This document shows positions 47,988-59,470 of a DNA stretch of 64,000 nucleotides, one piece after another. Within the stretch, counting starts at the first letter, position 1; each line of letters starts with the position of its first letter. Source of the stretch: Hemerocallis citrina. Lineage: Eukaryota; Streptophyta; Magnoliopsida; Asparagales; Asphodelaceae. The stretch is from the NCBI GenBank assembly GCA_017893485.1, contig CM030365.1, positions 33,943,000 through 34,006,999 on the forward strand, in the 5' to 3' direction. Below the pieces are notes generated by a model, which was not told where the DNA came from, made no database searches, and saw only the letters and a program-made list of their open reading frames with translations. A program made the position numbers and the translations under genes.

Positions 47988-49010
47988 TAGGGGTGTCAAA
48001 AAATACCATATTACCGTACCATACCGTACCATACCATTACCATACCAAAAATACCAAATTTGGTAATACCGTACCAAATTTTTGGTATTGTACCATACCA
48101 ATTTTTTATGGTACGATACTGGTACAAAATGTTTATACCATTGGTATACCGTACTGTACCGAATATATTTAATATACATTTAATCTAATATTTTTATTTT
48201 AAAATCCAGGCCCAGAAAAGTTTCAGGCCCAACCCTGTCTTTCTTTCATTTTTTTTTCTACCCTAGTCGGCTACTCTTCTCCAAACTCTTTATTGTGAAT
48301 TCAATCAGATATCAAATTAGTAATTAGTAATTACCGAATCACCGACGCACCAAACAGATCTTCCTCTTCCCCTTTTTAGTTTTTTTTAACTTTGAACCTA
48401 AGGCTCACGCACGACGTCCGACGCACCGACTGATCGCTCGACTGAACGACTGATCGCTCCTGATTCACTTTTTGGTATTGATTTTGATTCTGATAGTCCC
48501 CTTTTTTGTTAATTTTTGTTCTAGTTTTTTATCAGTATCCATGTTTTAATTTGTAACCACATTGTTTTGGAAAGAATTGAGGTCATAAGGTAACCTAGGA
48601 ATTACAAATTATATTTCAATTTTAAAGGAACTGAGGTTACCATTCAATGAGAAGACCTGTGGGAGAGCCAAGAGACTAGTCTATTTGACCTTCAATAGAA
48701 ATCAATATTTGGTAGTTAATGCAAGTCTGTTATTAGCTACATTCATTAATGAAAGTATTTAATGACATTCTCCTAGTTCTCATGACAGCAAGAAGGGACC
48801 AACAACAAAACTAGATTGAACATACCTAGGGTTCTTGATGTCCGGTACTACTACGGTACTACCATTACTATACCGATATTTCGGTATTACCGAACTCGGT
48901 AGTACCAAAATATTGGTACGGTAATGGTAGAGAAATTTGTGTACCAAGTACTCCGGTACGGTAGACGGTAGAGTAATTTTTGTACGGTACGGTACGGTAT
49001 ACCACCCCTA
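47988..49010. mobile_element. hAT element with GGTACGGTA arrays
   Basis: Left end TAGGGGTGTCAAAAAATACC and right end GGTATACCACCCCTA are inverted repeats. AATCACTC is exactly repeated at 47980-47987 and 49011-49018 (8 bp). Subterminal regions (48005-48165 and 48840-49000) are filled with TACCGTACCATACC / GGTACGGTA words. 1.02 kb, CT-rich interior, no transposase. Confidence 0.88.
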
Positions 49011-49018
49011 AATCACTC

Positions 49019-50138
49019 AGACCTAAAAGCTTCCCTCGCCAAAAAGCCACCCCGGGACTTCTCGAAACTCTTACTAAGGTGTGAGAAGTATATACGTGCT
49101 GAAGAAGCCCTCCATCCTCATGATGAGAAGGAGCCCCTATCCGAAAACAAACGAATGGGTGTGGACGAAGAAGGCACTAAAAAGCTCCAGAAGGATACTG
49201 GCCTGCGCCGTCCTCCTCCCCATTTTGAGAAGTTCACCCCTTTTAATGGCAGTGTCTCCGCTATCTTAATGGAGGTCAGGTAAGATGGATTGCTCCAACC
49301 CCCCCCCCCCCCCCCCCCCCCGAAGATGAATATCCCGGGCAAAAAGAGGAACCAGGATAAATGGTGCCGCTTCTACGGGGACCATGGCCACGACATCGAT
49401 GACTGTCGGGCCCTCAAAGATGAGATAGAAGCCCTCATTCAGAGAGGAAAACTGGCCAAGTTTGTCAGGAAGGACAGAGCAGATCCTCTTCCACACCGAT
49501 GGGCTAACAAGCAAGCTAAGAGACCTGTCGAGTCCCTTGACTCCGAAGCTGAAGCGATCTTACACCTCATCAACGGAAGCCCAATGGGGGGAGAGTCGAA
49601 CTCCTCCCGAAAAGCCTTCATCCGAGAAGTAATCTCAGTACAGAACCATCCCCCACCCAAGAGCTTTGGGGTTCCCATAACCTTTTCAGATAAAGATTTG
49701 GAGGGCGTTTGGATGCCCCACTGCGATGCTCTTGTGATCAACCTCCATATGGCCAATTACGAAGTATGCCGAGTCCTGGTCGACAACGGAAGCTTGGTCA
49801 ATATCCTTTTCTTAGAAGCCTTCCAAGGCCTCAAGTTGTCTCGAGACCGCCTCAAACCTGCCGGCTACACTCTCCACGGATTCTCCGGGGTGCCAGTGAT
49901 AATCTACGAAGTTATCACTCTCGACGTAATCGCTGGCAAAACCCCGACCACCCGAGCGGAACCAATGGATTTTATGGTTGTTGATGTAAAGGTCGCATAC
50001 AATGTCATCCTTGGCCGACCCGACCTAGCCGCTCTCCAAACTGTACCCTTAGCCTTCCATATGAAGATGAAATCCCCACCTTTGCGGGAGTGGGAGAGGT
50101 TAGGGGAAGCCAGGAGATTGCCCAAAATTGTTACATGA
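49019..50138 (+). pseudogene. Tat gag C-terminus and protease
   Basis: A 282-codon frame (49290-50138) preceded by a frameshifted gag stretch. It contains a zinc-knuckle-like CRFYGDHGHDIDDC (about residue 25-40), a linker, and the aspartic protease region with VLVDNGSLVNILF (family motif normally VDNGSSVDILF), then VAYNVILGRPDLA. The open frame starts within a poly-C run coding for proline, so the true upstream junction is uncertain. It is the longest intact stretch of the element. Confidence 0.85.
49299..49321. repeat. poly-C tract (23 nt)
   Basis: Unbroken C run inside Tat gag, coding for a proline stretch if in frame; its length may be unreliable in the assembly. Confidence 0.9.
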
Positions 50139-52090
50139 CCTCGGTAGGCGGTTCGGTCCTCTCTCTTAAAGCCCTCGACCTCCCCCCAAGGGAGCAGCCA
50201 AGCTATCTCAGAGCCGATCGATGAGTTTGAAGAAATAGTCTTCTCAGAAGAAGACCCGACCAGAATGTTCCAAGTTAGCAAGGTCCTTTCCCATCTTGTC
50301 AAAGCCATCTATCCGATGCATAAGGGGGAACCGCGACTTGTTCGCATGGATTGCGACTGACATGCCGGGAATCTCGGAAGGATTGATCATGCACCACCTC
50401 AGCGTTACTCCAGAAGCTAAACCTGTCTAACAGAAACGTTGCAATTTTGCACCAGACTGCTAGCAGGCAATCAAAAAAGAAGTAGAAAAACTCTTGGTGG
50501 CTCGTTTAATCCAAGAGGTCAATTATCCAGAGTGGTTGTCCAATGTCGTGATGGTCAAAAAGGCCAATGGGAACTGGAGAATTTGTATTGATTTCATTGA
50601 TCTGAACAAAGCCTGTCCAAAAGACCCATTCCCGCTTCTTAGTATTGATGCTCTGATCGATGCTACCTCCGGCCACGAAGTCTTAAGCTTCATGGACGCC
50701 TTCTCCGGGTATAATCAGATCAGGATGTCCCCCCTGACATTTTAAAGACTTCATTCGTAACAGACCAGGGCCTATATTGCTACCGTGTCATGCCCTTCGG
50801 GATAAAGAACGCCGGGGCAACTTATCAGCGTCTCGTCAACAAATTCTTAAAGAAATAGATCGGATGAAACATGGAAGTTTATGTAGATGACATGTTGGTA
50901 AAAAGCCTCAGCAAGCAAGACCACACGGTGATCTTCAGGAAGCCTTCGATGTACTGCGAAGCCACAACATGAGGCTCAACCCGTCTAAGTGTGCCTTCGA
51001 TGTGTCATCTGGAAAATTCCAGGGTTTATGATTAGCCAAAGGGGCATAGAAGCCAACCCGGAAAAGATCCAAGCCATACTGAATATGGCTCCCCCGTCCA
51101 ATGTCAAAGAAGTGCAAAGGCTCACTAGATGCCTTGTTGCCATAGGCGCTTTCTCTCAAAGTCAGGAGAAAAGTGTCTCCCATTCTTTAATGCTCTCAGA
51201 GGAATGAAAGGCTTTGAGTGGGGGCAACCGCAACAGGAGTCCTTCGACCAACTCAAAGCATATCTGGTCAACCCCCCGATCTTGAGCAAGCCAAAGCCTG
51301 GGGAAATCCTATACATTTACCTCACCACCTCAGAACAGACCCTCAATACCGTCCTAGTGAGAGAAGAAGACAAGACCCAAAGGCCGATCTACTATGTGAG
51401 TAAGGTTCTCAGAGATGCCGAACTCCGTTATCCAAAGATAGAAAAGATGGCATATGCGCTAGTCATAGTTGCTCGAAAACTCCATCCTTATTTCCAATCC
51501 CACTCGGTGATCATTCTTATCGACCAACCTCTCAAACAAGTGCTCCACAAGCTGGAAAGTTCGAGGCACATAATGAAGTGGTCCATAGAGCTGAGCAAAA
51601 TCGATATCATCTATAAACCAAGAACCGCTATCAAGGCACAAGCCCTAACAGAGTTCATAGTAGAGAGCACTATCCCCGACCCCTGCAAAGAAAGAGAGGA
51701 ACCCCCGTTCTGGAGCATTTATGTTGATGGGTCATCATGTGCTGACGGGAGCGGAGTAGGGGTCATCCTGACCGGTCCCAATGACTTCGTTCTTCAGTAC
51801 TCGCTTCGCATTAACTTTTGAGCGTCAAATAATGAGGCAGAGTATGAAGCTCTCATAGTCGGTCTATTCCTGGCACTGAAGGCTGGCACTCAGCACGTCA
51901 AAGTGGTCAGTGACTCACAGCTGGTGGTGAACTAGGTATTGGGGGAGTACGAGGTGAGAGATGATCGAATGATCAAATACCTTGCTAAGGTCAAAGAACT
52001 GCTAGCCACTTTTCAAGAAGCAGAACTCCGACGAATCCCCTGAAAAGAAAATGGGCAGGCAGATGCCCTCTCAAAGTTGGCTTCCTCTTC
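50139..52090 (+). pseudogene. Tat reverse transcriptase and dual RNase H
   Basis: Linker with DEFEEIVFSEEDPTRMFQV (50224), RT with [55 protein letters not shown] and YVDDMLVKSL (50878), a first RNase H (51129-51680, RPIYYVSKVLRDAELRYPKI), and a second archaeal-type RNase H (51710-52090, [48 protein letters not shown]). The second domain is the hallmark of Tat elements. Stops or shifts near 50370, 50745, 50858, 51000, 51820 and 51935. Confidence 0.88.
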
Positions 52091-53179
52091 TCTCCAGGGG
52101 CTTGAATGCACCATTTTGATAGAAGTCATTTTGAGACCCAACACTGAGGAAGAAAGCCCCAAACTTATGGAAATACTTTCCCTGACACTTGGGGAGAATT
52201 CGATGAAGCCCCTTATCAAGTTTCTCAAAAACAGAATCCTCCCTCCAGACCCTAAAGAGGCTAGGAAAGTAAGAAATAGAGCTGAGCGATATAGGCTTAT
52301 TGAGGGGGGTCATGTACAAGTGCTCTTATACTCAAGTAGACGACATACCATACTTGCGATGCCTCTCCCTCAAGGAGGCCCAGTACGCTTTAAAGGAGGT
52401 CCATGAAGGGGTAGGTGGCGCCCACTTGGGAGCAAGGTCCCTTGCCCGTAAAATCCTGAATCATGGCTATTTCTGGCCCACACTCCTCAGTGATGCTGAA
52501 CAACATATTCGCCACTGCACCCCATGTCAAAAGTTCTCAGCCATTCGGCGTTTACCACAAGCCGAGCTATCCTCCTTAACCTGTCCGATCCCTTTTTGCA
52601 ATGTGGGAAATGGACTTGCTCGGACCCTTCCCTCCAGTGCCAGGTCAGCAGAAGTTCTTTGTCGTTGCGATCGACTACTTCTCCAAATGGATTGAAGCCG
52701 AGCCTTTAGCAACAATCACTGAGAACAGAGTCCAGTAGTTCTTTTGGAAGAACATCGTCTATAGATTCGGCGTACCTCGGATCATAGTAATTGACAACGG
52801 GACCCAATTCATGGGGGCAGCCTTCCGTAATTTCTGTGCGGACCTCGGTATCCAGCAACGATTCTCCTCAATATCCCACCTGCAATCAACAGTCAAGCAG
52901 AGAACGCCAACCGGAAAATTCTCACCGGCTTAAAGAAGAGAGCTGACAAGTTTGCCAAGGGATTATAGGTCGAACAACTTCCCAATGTGCTGTGAAGCTA
53001 CCACACCACTAAGCGAACCCCAACAGAAGAATATCCTTTCAACCTTACTTACGGCTCAGAAGCCGTCATCCCACTTGAAGTTAGCCTACCCTTTCTCTGC
53101 TTGTTAGCCTTCAGTGAATAGGAAAATTCAAACCAACTTCGGGGCAACCTTGACCTCATCGATAAGATTCGAGAAAGAT
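52091..53179 (+). pseudogene. Tat integrase, first part
   Basis: Zinc-binding region VHEGVGGAHLGARSLARKIL and HCTPCQK, then a frameshifted core with DYFSKWIEAEPLATIT, VIDNGTQF and [16 protein letters not shown]. The expected GQAENANR-type third acidic motif is altered (SSQAENAN-like, shifted). It is cut at 53180 by solo LTR C; the C-terminal part resumes at 61605. Confidence 0.85.
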
Positions 53180-54386
53180 TGTTACGCCCCGCTTCCCAAA
53201 AATACGGAATACGAGCACATGACATTAGCCCAGTGAATGACTAATGTCACCCATAAGTTGTTTATCCGATCAACTCAACAATATAATCAATACAGGACAA
53301 TTGCGTAGGCAATAATAATAATCTCATGGACAATAATATTTGGAATGAAGCAATATGAAATAACCAAATACAATAATCCAACATCTGGAAACAAATAATA
53401 AATCCCGGGTCATAAGCCCAATACAATAATAATCCAGTCACAAATAGATAATAAGTCTCAATACATTAATTTTGATAAAACGATAAGCAATTAAAAGCAT
53501 TAAAATCTTCAGAATCTTTGTTCTCCAATCCCAGTAGGAAATTCTCCTTCATTACATGTGAACACTTCATCTAAAAAGAGGAGAAAAATTATTCTTAGAG
53601 CAGGTCATGGACAGCAAGTAGAGAAAGTAAAGAACAATGGAATAATGATACAACAATGAATTCAATGGATCAATAGGAGTCAATAACATGGGACAATAAC
53701 AATAATCAATATCATGATAATCGATGCAATGGCTATAACAATGATTCAATACTCGATAACAATAACACTTAGCCAATATTCGATATCAATAAAACAGTGA
53801 TGAACAATATGCAATGTCGATGTGATGTAATTCTTAAGTCTATTAATCATTTTAAATCCTAACTAATGCACGTACTGCTGTGTCCCATATGTTCCATACC
53901 ACAAGTTCGATGCATACAATCAATTTTGTTTAGACTATAGTGGTAGATTCTATAGATCATGTACTGGGTATGATGACGATAACAATATAACACGGGTCAT
54001 TGAGACAATTTCTTGCACAATGATGATAACAATAATAACACGGGCCACGGTGTAATTTCTTACACGATGACGATAATGATAATAACACAGGGCCATCATC
54101 CGAGTACAGTATCTATATCACACTACTAATCGGAATGGATATAACGGCGTATCTATCCCGGCGTTTATGCCCAAACGCCGCGATAGATCGGTATTATAAA
54201 TTTTTTTTTAATAGCGGGCCTCTATGACGGCGGTGCTATATTATGCCGTTATATATACAATATATAACGGCGGTGGTATAGACACCGCCGTTATAGATCG
54301 AGCACATAATAGCTCTTCGTTTAGCGCTAGCGAAAACATAATTAGCGATTAGGTTTTCCCCCCAAAATCGTCGAGCGCAGAATTAG

Positions 54387-54590
54387 ATCCCGCTCCGCTC
54401 TTCGTTTCCCCCAAAATCGAAAACCCTAATCAGTGAAGTTTTCCATCGCCGCTCTTCTCTTCCCGCTCCGCTCTTCCTTTCCCCCCAAAATCGAAAACCC
54501 TATTCAGTGAAGTTTTCCATCGCCGCTCTTCTATTCCCGCTCCGCTCTTCGTTTCCCCCCAAAAACGAAAACCCTAATCAAAAATACTCC
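54387..54590 (+). repeat. triplicated leader unit in CACTA element
   Basis: Three copies of a unit of about 74 bp (CCGCTCCGCTCTTC, CAAAATCGAAAACCCTA, GAAGTTTTCCATCGCCGCTC), the third shortened. It looks like a 5' untranslated leader. Confidence 0.8.
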
Positions 54591-54614
54591 AGCGCCGCTC
54601 CACTCTCCGTCTCG

Positions 54615-54653
<39 letters not shown>

Positions 54654-57600
54654 AACCAGTCGACCTCTCCACATTCGGCGCATCTTCCCCTCTCCCCATT
54701 CGGCTTCGTCTCCCCACACGGTTGCAGTCGCCCTTCTCCATTCAAGAAGAAGCTCCGTGTGAATTCATTCTCTATTTGATTGGTACATTTCACATCCTCT
54801 TAGTTCTGATGTCACTTTCAATTTTTCGGGATTAGGGTTCTGTTAACTTTGCTTAATTTGAAATGGTGGCCATCTGAGAAGTGTGATTATGCGACTTGTA
54901 GTTTGGGGACATTGTGGTTTTGGGGATGTGGGTTTTTGTTGGCATTGGTGATTGAATAATGGGTTGGTTTGTGATATGGGATTGATTGTCTGGATTTGGT
55001 AGAAATTTGTTAGCCCATTTGCTATAATGTTGTTGTTATTATTATTCTGTTGGCCATCTGTGTCAAATGATTTATGTACTAGCATTGTTACATTAGATAA
55101 TTATGATTGGTATCCAAAAGTAGGATTGTTATAACATCTGCAGTTGAAGGTTTAGGATGAGGATAATGGTGCAAGAAACTTTACATATTCAACAATGGTT
55201 TGTTGTTATCCAAGTTACGCCATTGTTATACATAATGAAACATTCAAAACATTACATTAAATCATTATGATTGGTATGCAAAAGTAGGATTGCGATTACA
55301 TATGCAGTTGGAGGTTTAGGAGGATCGATAATAGTGCAATAAACATTACATGAACAATAATGGTTTGTTGTTATTCCAATTTATGCCATTGTTATACATA
55401 ATGAAACATTCAAAACATAGCAGTACTTTTTAGTCACAAGTGAAAAGGCTGTAATTGGTAATTTGTAAGAGTAGTAAGTTCATAGTTGGTAATTTCTAAA
55501 TTTGCAAATAAGCACAAGCTAGCCAAAAAGTGATTGTTTTTTAATTTTGTACAAGATTCACTGAAGTAAAAGATGATTAGATAGTGTTGGCAAGCTATCA
55601 TCAACTATCAAGTACCAACAATTTTTTGTTAACAATATTAAGTCCTATGTCGACTGCAACTAGAAGTTTACTTGAGTTTAACATATTTGCTAGAAACTGA
55701 TACTATAAATTTATCAAAGGTGCTCCAACATGTTTTTTAGTTCTTGCAAAATTTTCCATCAGTTTACATTTAAAACATTCATGGTTTGAAAATCTGGTGC
55801 AGAACTTCTTCTGCAGACATATATTCTCTTCAAGACATCTTGAGCGTGTCTTGGTTAGAAAATCTGGTAATTTGAGGACTGAGATGGTGGAACCACTTGT
55901 GTTTGAGTTAAAAATTTTCATATAACAGAACTTTGATAGGAAATCAGAGTTTTAAATAAGAAATGTTCAGTGTGCATTATGGGTTGTTTCTTTTAAAACT
56001 GACACTGACTAGGGACTTTATATAATTGATTTTGGTTGAAACTTGACCTAGCTGAACTGAGTATGGTTATCCATTGTATTATTGATCTTGTATATATATA
56101 TATATACACACACACTGCTTCCATATACAATGAATTCTTGAGTGGTTACTGATGCACAACTACACTCATACACATATTAACATTGTATACCTGCTGCTTT
56201 GAAAGTTTTGTGAAGAATTGCTATTTTTAGGTCTGTATATGTTTTGAAGTGTTTTTATAACCCTTATATGTAATGGTAGAGATGGTTAAACACCCCAGGA
56301 AATTAGACTTTAAGTTTACAAGGTCTATGTGTATATCAGTGGAAACATGCACAAAAATCAAAGACTTTAACTGGGTGTGAGTTGAGTAGGCTTAAACTTA
56401 TTTTTGCCCATATATATATTGAGTCCTGGGGGTTTACTGATGCTTAATGAATGTCCTAATACAGCTCAACAAAAAGGGATTTTTTTTTCTATATACACTC
56501 ATATGTCTTGTCTTCAGTGAAGGGGATATTTTTCTATATCATGTATATATATACCCAACTCAGTAAAAAGGAGTTCTCATCTACACCTTGTATATGGTCA
56601 ATTCCAGTCAAGAGATATTTTCTATATATATCGTATACATATACTCCAAATCAATATCAGGTTATCCCAGGCGTATCTATACATATACATATACTCAACA
56701 ATTTTCTTTTAGACAAAAATATAAAGGTTTTAAAAAAGCAATATAAAGGTTTAGGATTCTTGCAGTCTTTGATATGAAGGTATATACTTTAAGAAATCAA
56801 TACTAGTTTGGTCTTAATTGGTTAAGCGTTGATACAGAAAACATGGGTGAATCAACTTCAGGGATGCTGAAGGCCAGTCTACTATGATGGAATTTTGAAG
56901 GACATGACTAAGGACATTTTCTGTAGCTTAGCAAAGACTCTGCAGAATGGAAGGTTGATAAATTTTCTTAAATGATATTTGTTGTTATGACAATTAAATA
57001 GAACAAGACAAACTTCTAACAAGGAAGAGACAGTGGTGAGATCTATTGCTTGGTATAAATGGAAACTTTCAGTAAATGATACGCCAAAAAAAGATCTAGC
57101 TTAGACATACATGGCTAAACCCATTTACTCGAGTCGACAAGAAGAAATGTTATGGAGATAAGCCCGACGGTTACTTCAGGAACAAAAGAAATCCTTTGAA
57201 GCAAAATTTAAATACAAAACTCCTTAGCCCTTGATGCAGGAGGCACACATCCCAGACTCCCCTACATTATCTCCTCTATCCAAGGTGAGACAATGAAAGC
57301 AGGAGAGGGATTTATACAGAATTATAGGGCATCCTGCACACCTGGGTTGGTATTGTATTATTTCTTTGTTCCCATTTAGTTTTGTGTTTTTTAATGATGG
57401 GAAGGGTAAGACATTCTAGTTTGTTAGTCAACAATTTTCTTTTAGACAAAAATTCTCCCGTCTAGGTGATAGTTGGGAATTATCAACTTAAATCAAAACA
57501 CGATACCTCACTATGCCTCTTATATAACAATATGTGATCATTATGCAGACATCTTTTTATTTAATCTGCAAAATAAAAACGAAAGTAGAGTCGGTGTTGA

Positions 57601-57874
57601 GAATTTCTTGTCTATCTTTTTGGTTGTTGTATAAGTCAAGCAAATACTTCAATAAGTTAATCAGAGCAAAATTAATCATGTTAATTGCATTAGTGATTAC
57701 TTGTTGAATTAAGTTGCCATTTTTTATTAATAAATATTTTGGTGCCTAAGCTGCTGCTCTCTTTTCTTAATTTTGCTGTAAATGTGGCTTCTTTTGGTTT
57801 CTGGCTATTTATGTCTTATTATACTTATGCATACAAGTTACCATCATTGTTAAGTTTAAACATTTCCATTGTAG
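54591..57874. other. CACTA interior upstream of the CAX exons
   Basis: A CT microsatellite (54616-54650), a leader-like ORF (54507-54779) and then AT-rich intron-like sequence. No exon recognised, although part could be CAX intron. A tandem duplication lies at 55091-55420. Confidence 0.5.
55091..55420. repeat. tandem duplication, about 164 bp unit
   Basis: Two adjacent copies starting CATTA-ATAATTATGATTGG, each with AAAGTAGGATTG, GTTTGTTGTTAT and CCATTGTTATACATAATG. Confidence 0.85.
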
Positions 57875-58529
57875 GAAGATGGGAATAATGAGATTGGTGA
57901 ATCCGAAGAAGAGGAAGTGCCAGAAATAACTCAACATGAAGCAATATTCTGGCTTCTTGTTTTGACCATTTGGATTTCAATACTCTCAGAATATCTGGTT
58001 CATGCTATAGAGGTAATCATTGTTTTTACTGTTAATTATTTATGTTGTTTTCTTCACATACCAAGTTACTCTCTCTGAAAAAATTGGTTTTCTTTGATGT
58101 TGAAATGGTGTATATAAAGCTTAAATGGGAAGCTACATTTACGAATTAAGTTGAATACATGAAATCACAAGATTATATGAAAGTGCTTACTTTTGCTAGG
58201 TTCTTTGTGACTTGAAGGCATTTTTATACTTCTGCAACAGAATATACCAGTGACTGACCAATATCTATCATCTCTCATTGTGTTTTCATAGGGTGCATCG
58301 AAATCGTTGAGCATTCCAATGGCATTTATCAGTGTGATTCTACTACCTATTGTAGGAAATGCTGCGGAGCATGCTAGTGCAATAATGTTTGCCATGAACG
58401 ACAAACTTGTAAGTTTTCAAGGGCATATCCATTTATTTTGTGAAAAAATATTTATTTATTTATTTTTCTTTTCAGGACATCTCGTTGGGGGTTGCAATTG
58501 GATCATCTACACAAATATCGATGTTTGTG
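57875..58529 (+). pseudogene. captured exons of a CAX vacuolar cation/proton exchanger
   Basis: Three exons with AG-GT borders: 57875-58012 (EDGNNEIGESEEEE, then QHEAIFWLLVLTIWISILSE), 58292-58408 ([32 protein letters not shown]) and 58476-58529 ([18 protein letters not shown]). Junction phases are all zero. This is the middle of CAX proteins: the acidic loop, and the GNAAEHASA motif of the second cation-binding repeat. CAX proteins exchange Ca2+ or other cations for H+ at the vacuole. Exons coding for the N-terminal half and the last membrane helices are absent: after the last donor no IPFCVV-type exon is seen. The reading frames are unbroken, suggesting recent capture. Confidence 0.88.
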
Positions 58530-59039
58530 GTAATGTATTAAACAATTTTAGAGCCTCAGTTATCCTACTTATCTGTATTAAACCTCTTCGACGCATTTTT
58601 AAACCACAATTGATCGGAGAGAGGATATCCGGCTTCATATCATATGGTATGGTCTGGTCTAAAGCTTCCTCCTATTCCTTTGATGTCGGTTCCCAAAAGC
58701 TTTCTAACCGGAATGTCTGATCGTAAGGAGCTCGAAGAAAATCGGGTCTAGATCTGCACTAAGTATCCAGAATATCTGTATCTGTATGTTACGATACCAC
58801 AATTAATGTTTTCTTTGAGCTAAATACAGAGAGGGTTCGGTTTGTGCATGTAATGTACATTCTCCAGATGTTTTTAATTGTATTCCTATATCATTGTACA
58901 AACCTTGTATTCATACAATTTAAATGTATACTGATCCATTTATGTACAAGATGTGTAAAAAATTCGGGATATATTTTGGTGGGATATGTACATTTCTGAT
59001 CTCTTTACAATACATGAGCCTATGCTTTTATAAGCTGCG
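58530..59039. other. CACTA interior downstream of CAX exons
   Basis: Intron-like or 3' flank sequence; no exon recognised. Confidence 0.4.
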
Positions 59040-59470
59040 TTCTTTTATAACCTACGGGCTGTAACGACAGACTTAAAAAGTGCCGTAATAGACCTACGAA
59101 TTGTAACGACGCTTTTAAAAAACGCCGTCATAGGCTACGAGTTGTAACGGCGGTTTAAAAATGCGCCGTCACAAGCAGTACACATATAGCGGCGTTTGTA
59201 AGAAGCGCCGGCATAGGCGTCCGATCTATAGCGGCGCTTTTTCGGGCCGCCGTTACAGGTCATAGGCCTATAGCGGCGCTTTGTCAGACGCACCGTTGTA
59301 GACCTATGGTCTGTAACGGCGGTCTACAAAAGCGCCGCTATAGACGCGTGATTTGTCCCGACGGTCGATGCAACGGCGCTTCTCGCGACGAAAATTATAA
59401 CGCCGCTACTATCTATGGCGGCGTTTATAAACGCCGCCATAGACAGAAAAAAACGCCGCGATAGGCGTTC
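59040..59470. repeat. right subterminal array of CACTA element
   Basis: About 15 direct and inverted copies of TGTAACGGCG / AAGCGCCGTTA-like words spaced 20-40 bp, the presumed transposase-binding region. Confidence 0.85.

Noticed and set aside
58165..58404. Minus-strand ORF overlapping the CAX exon
   Set aside because: Shadow of the real plus-strand CAX exon with clear splice sites.
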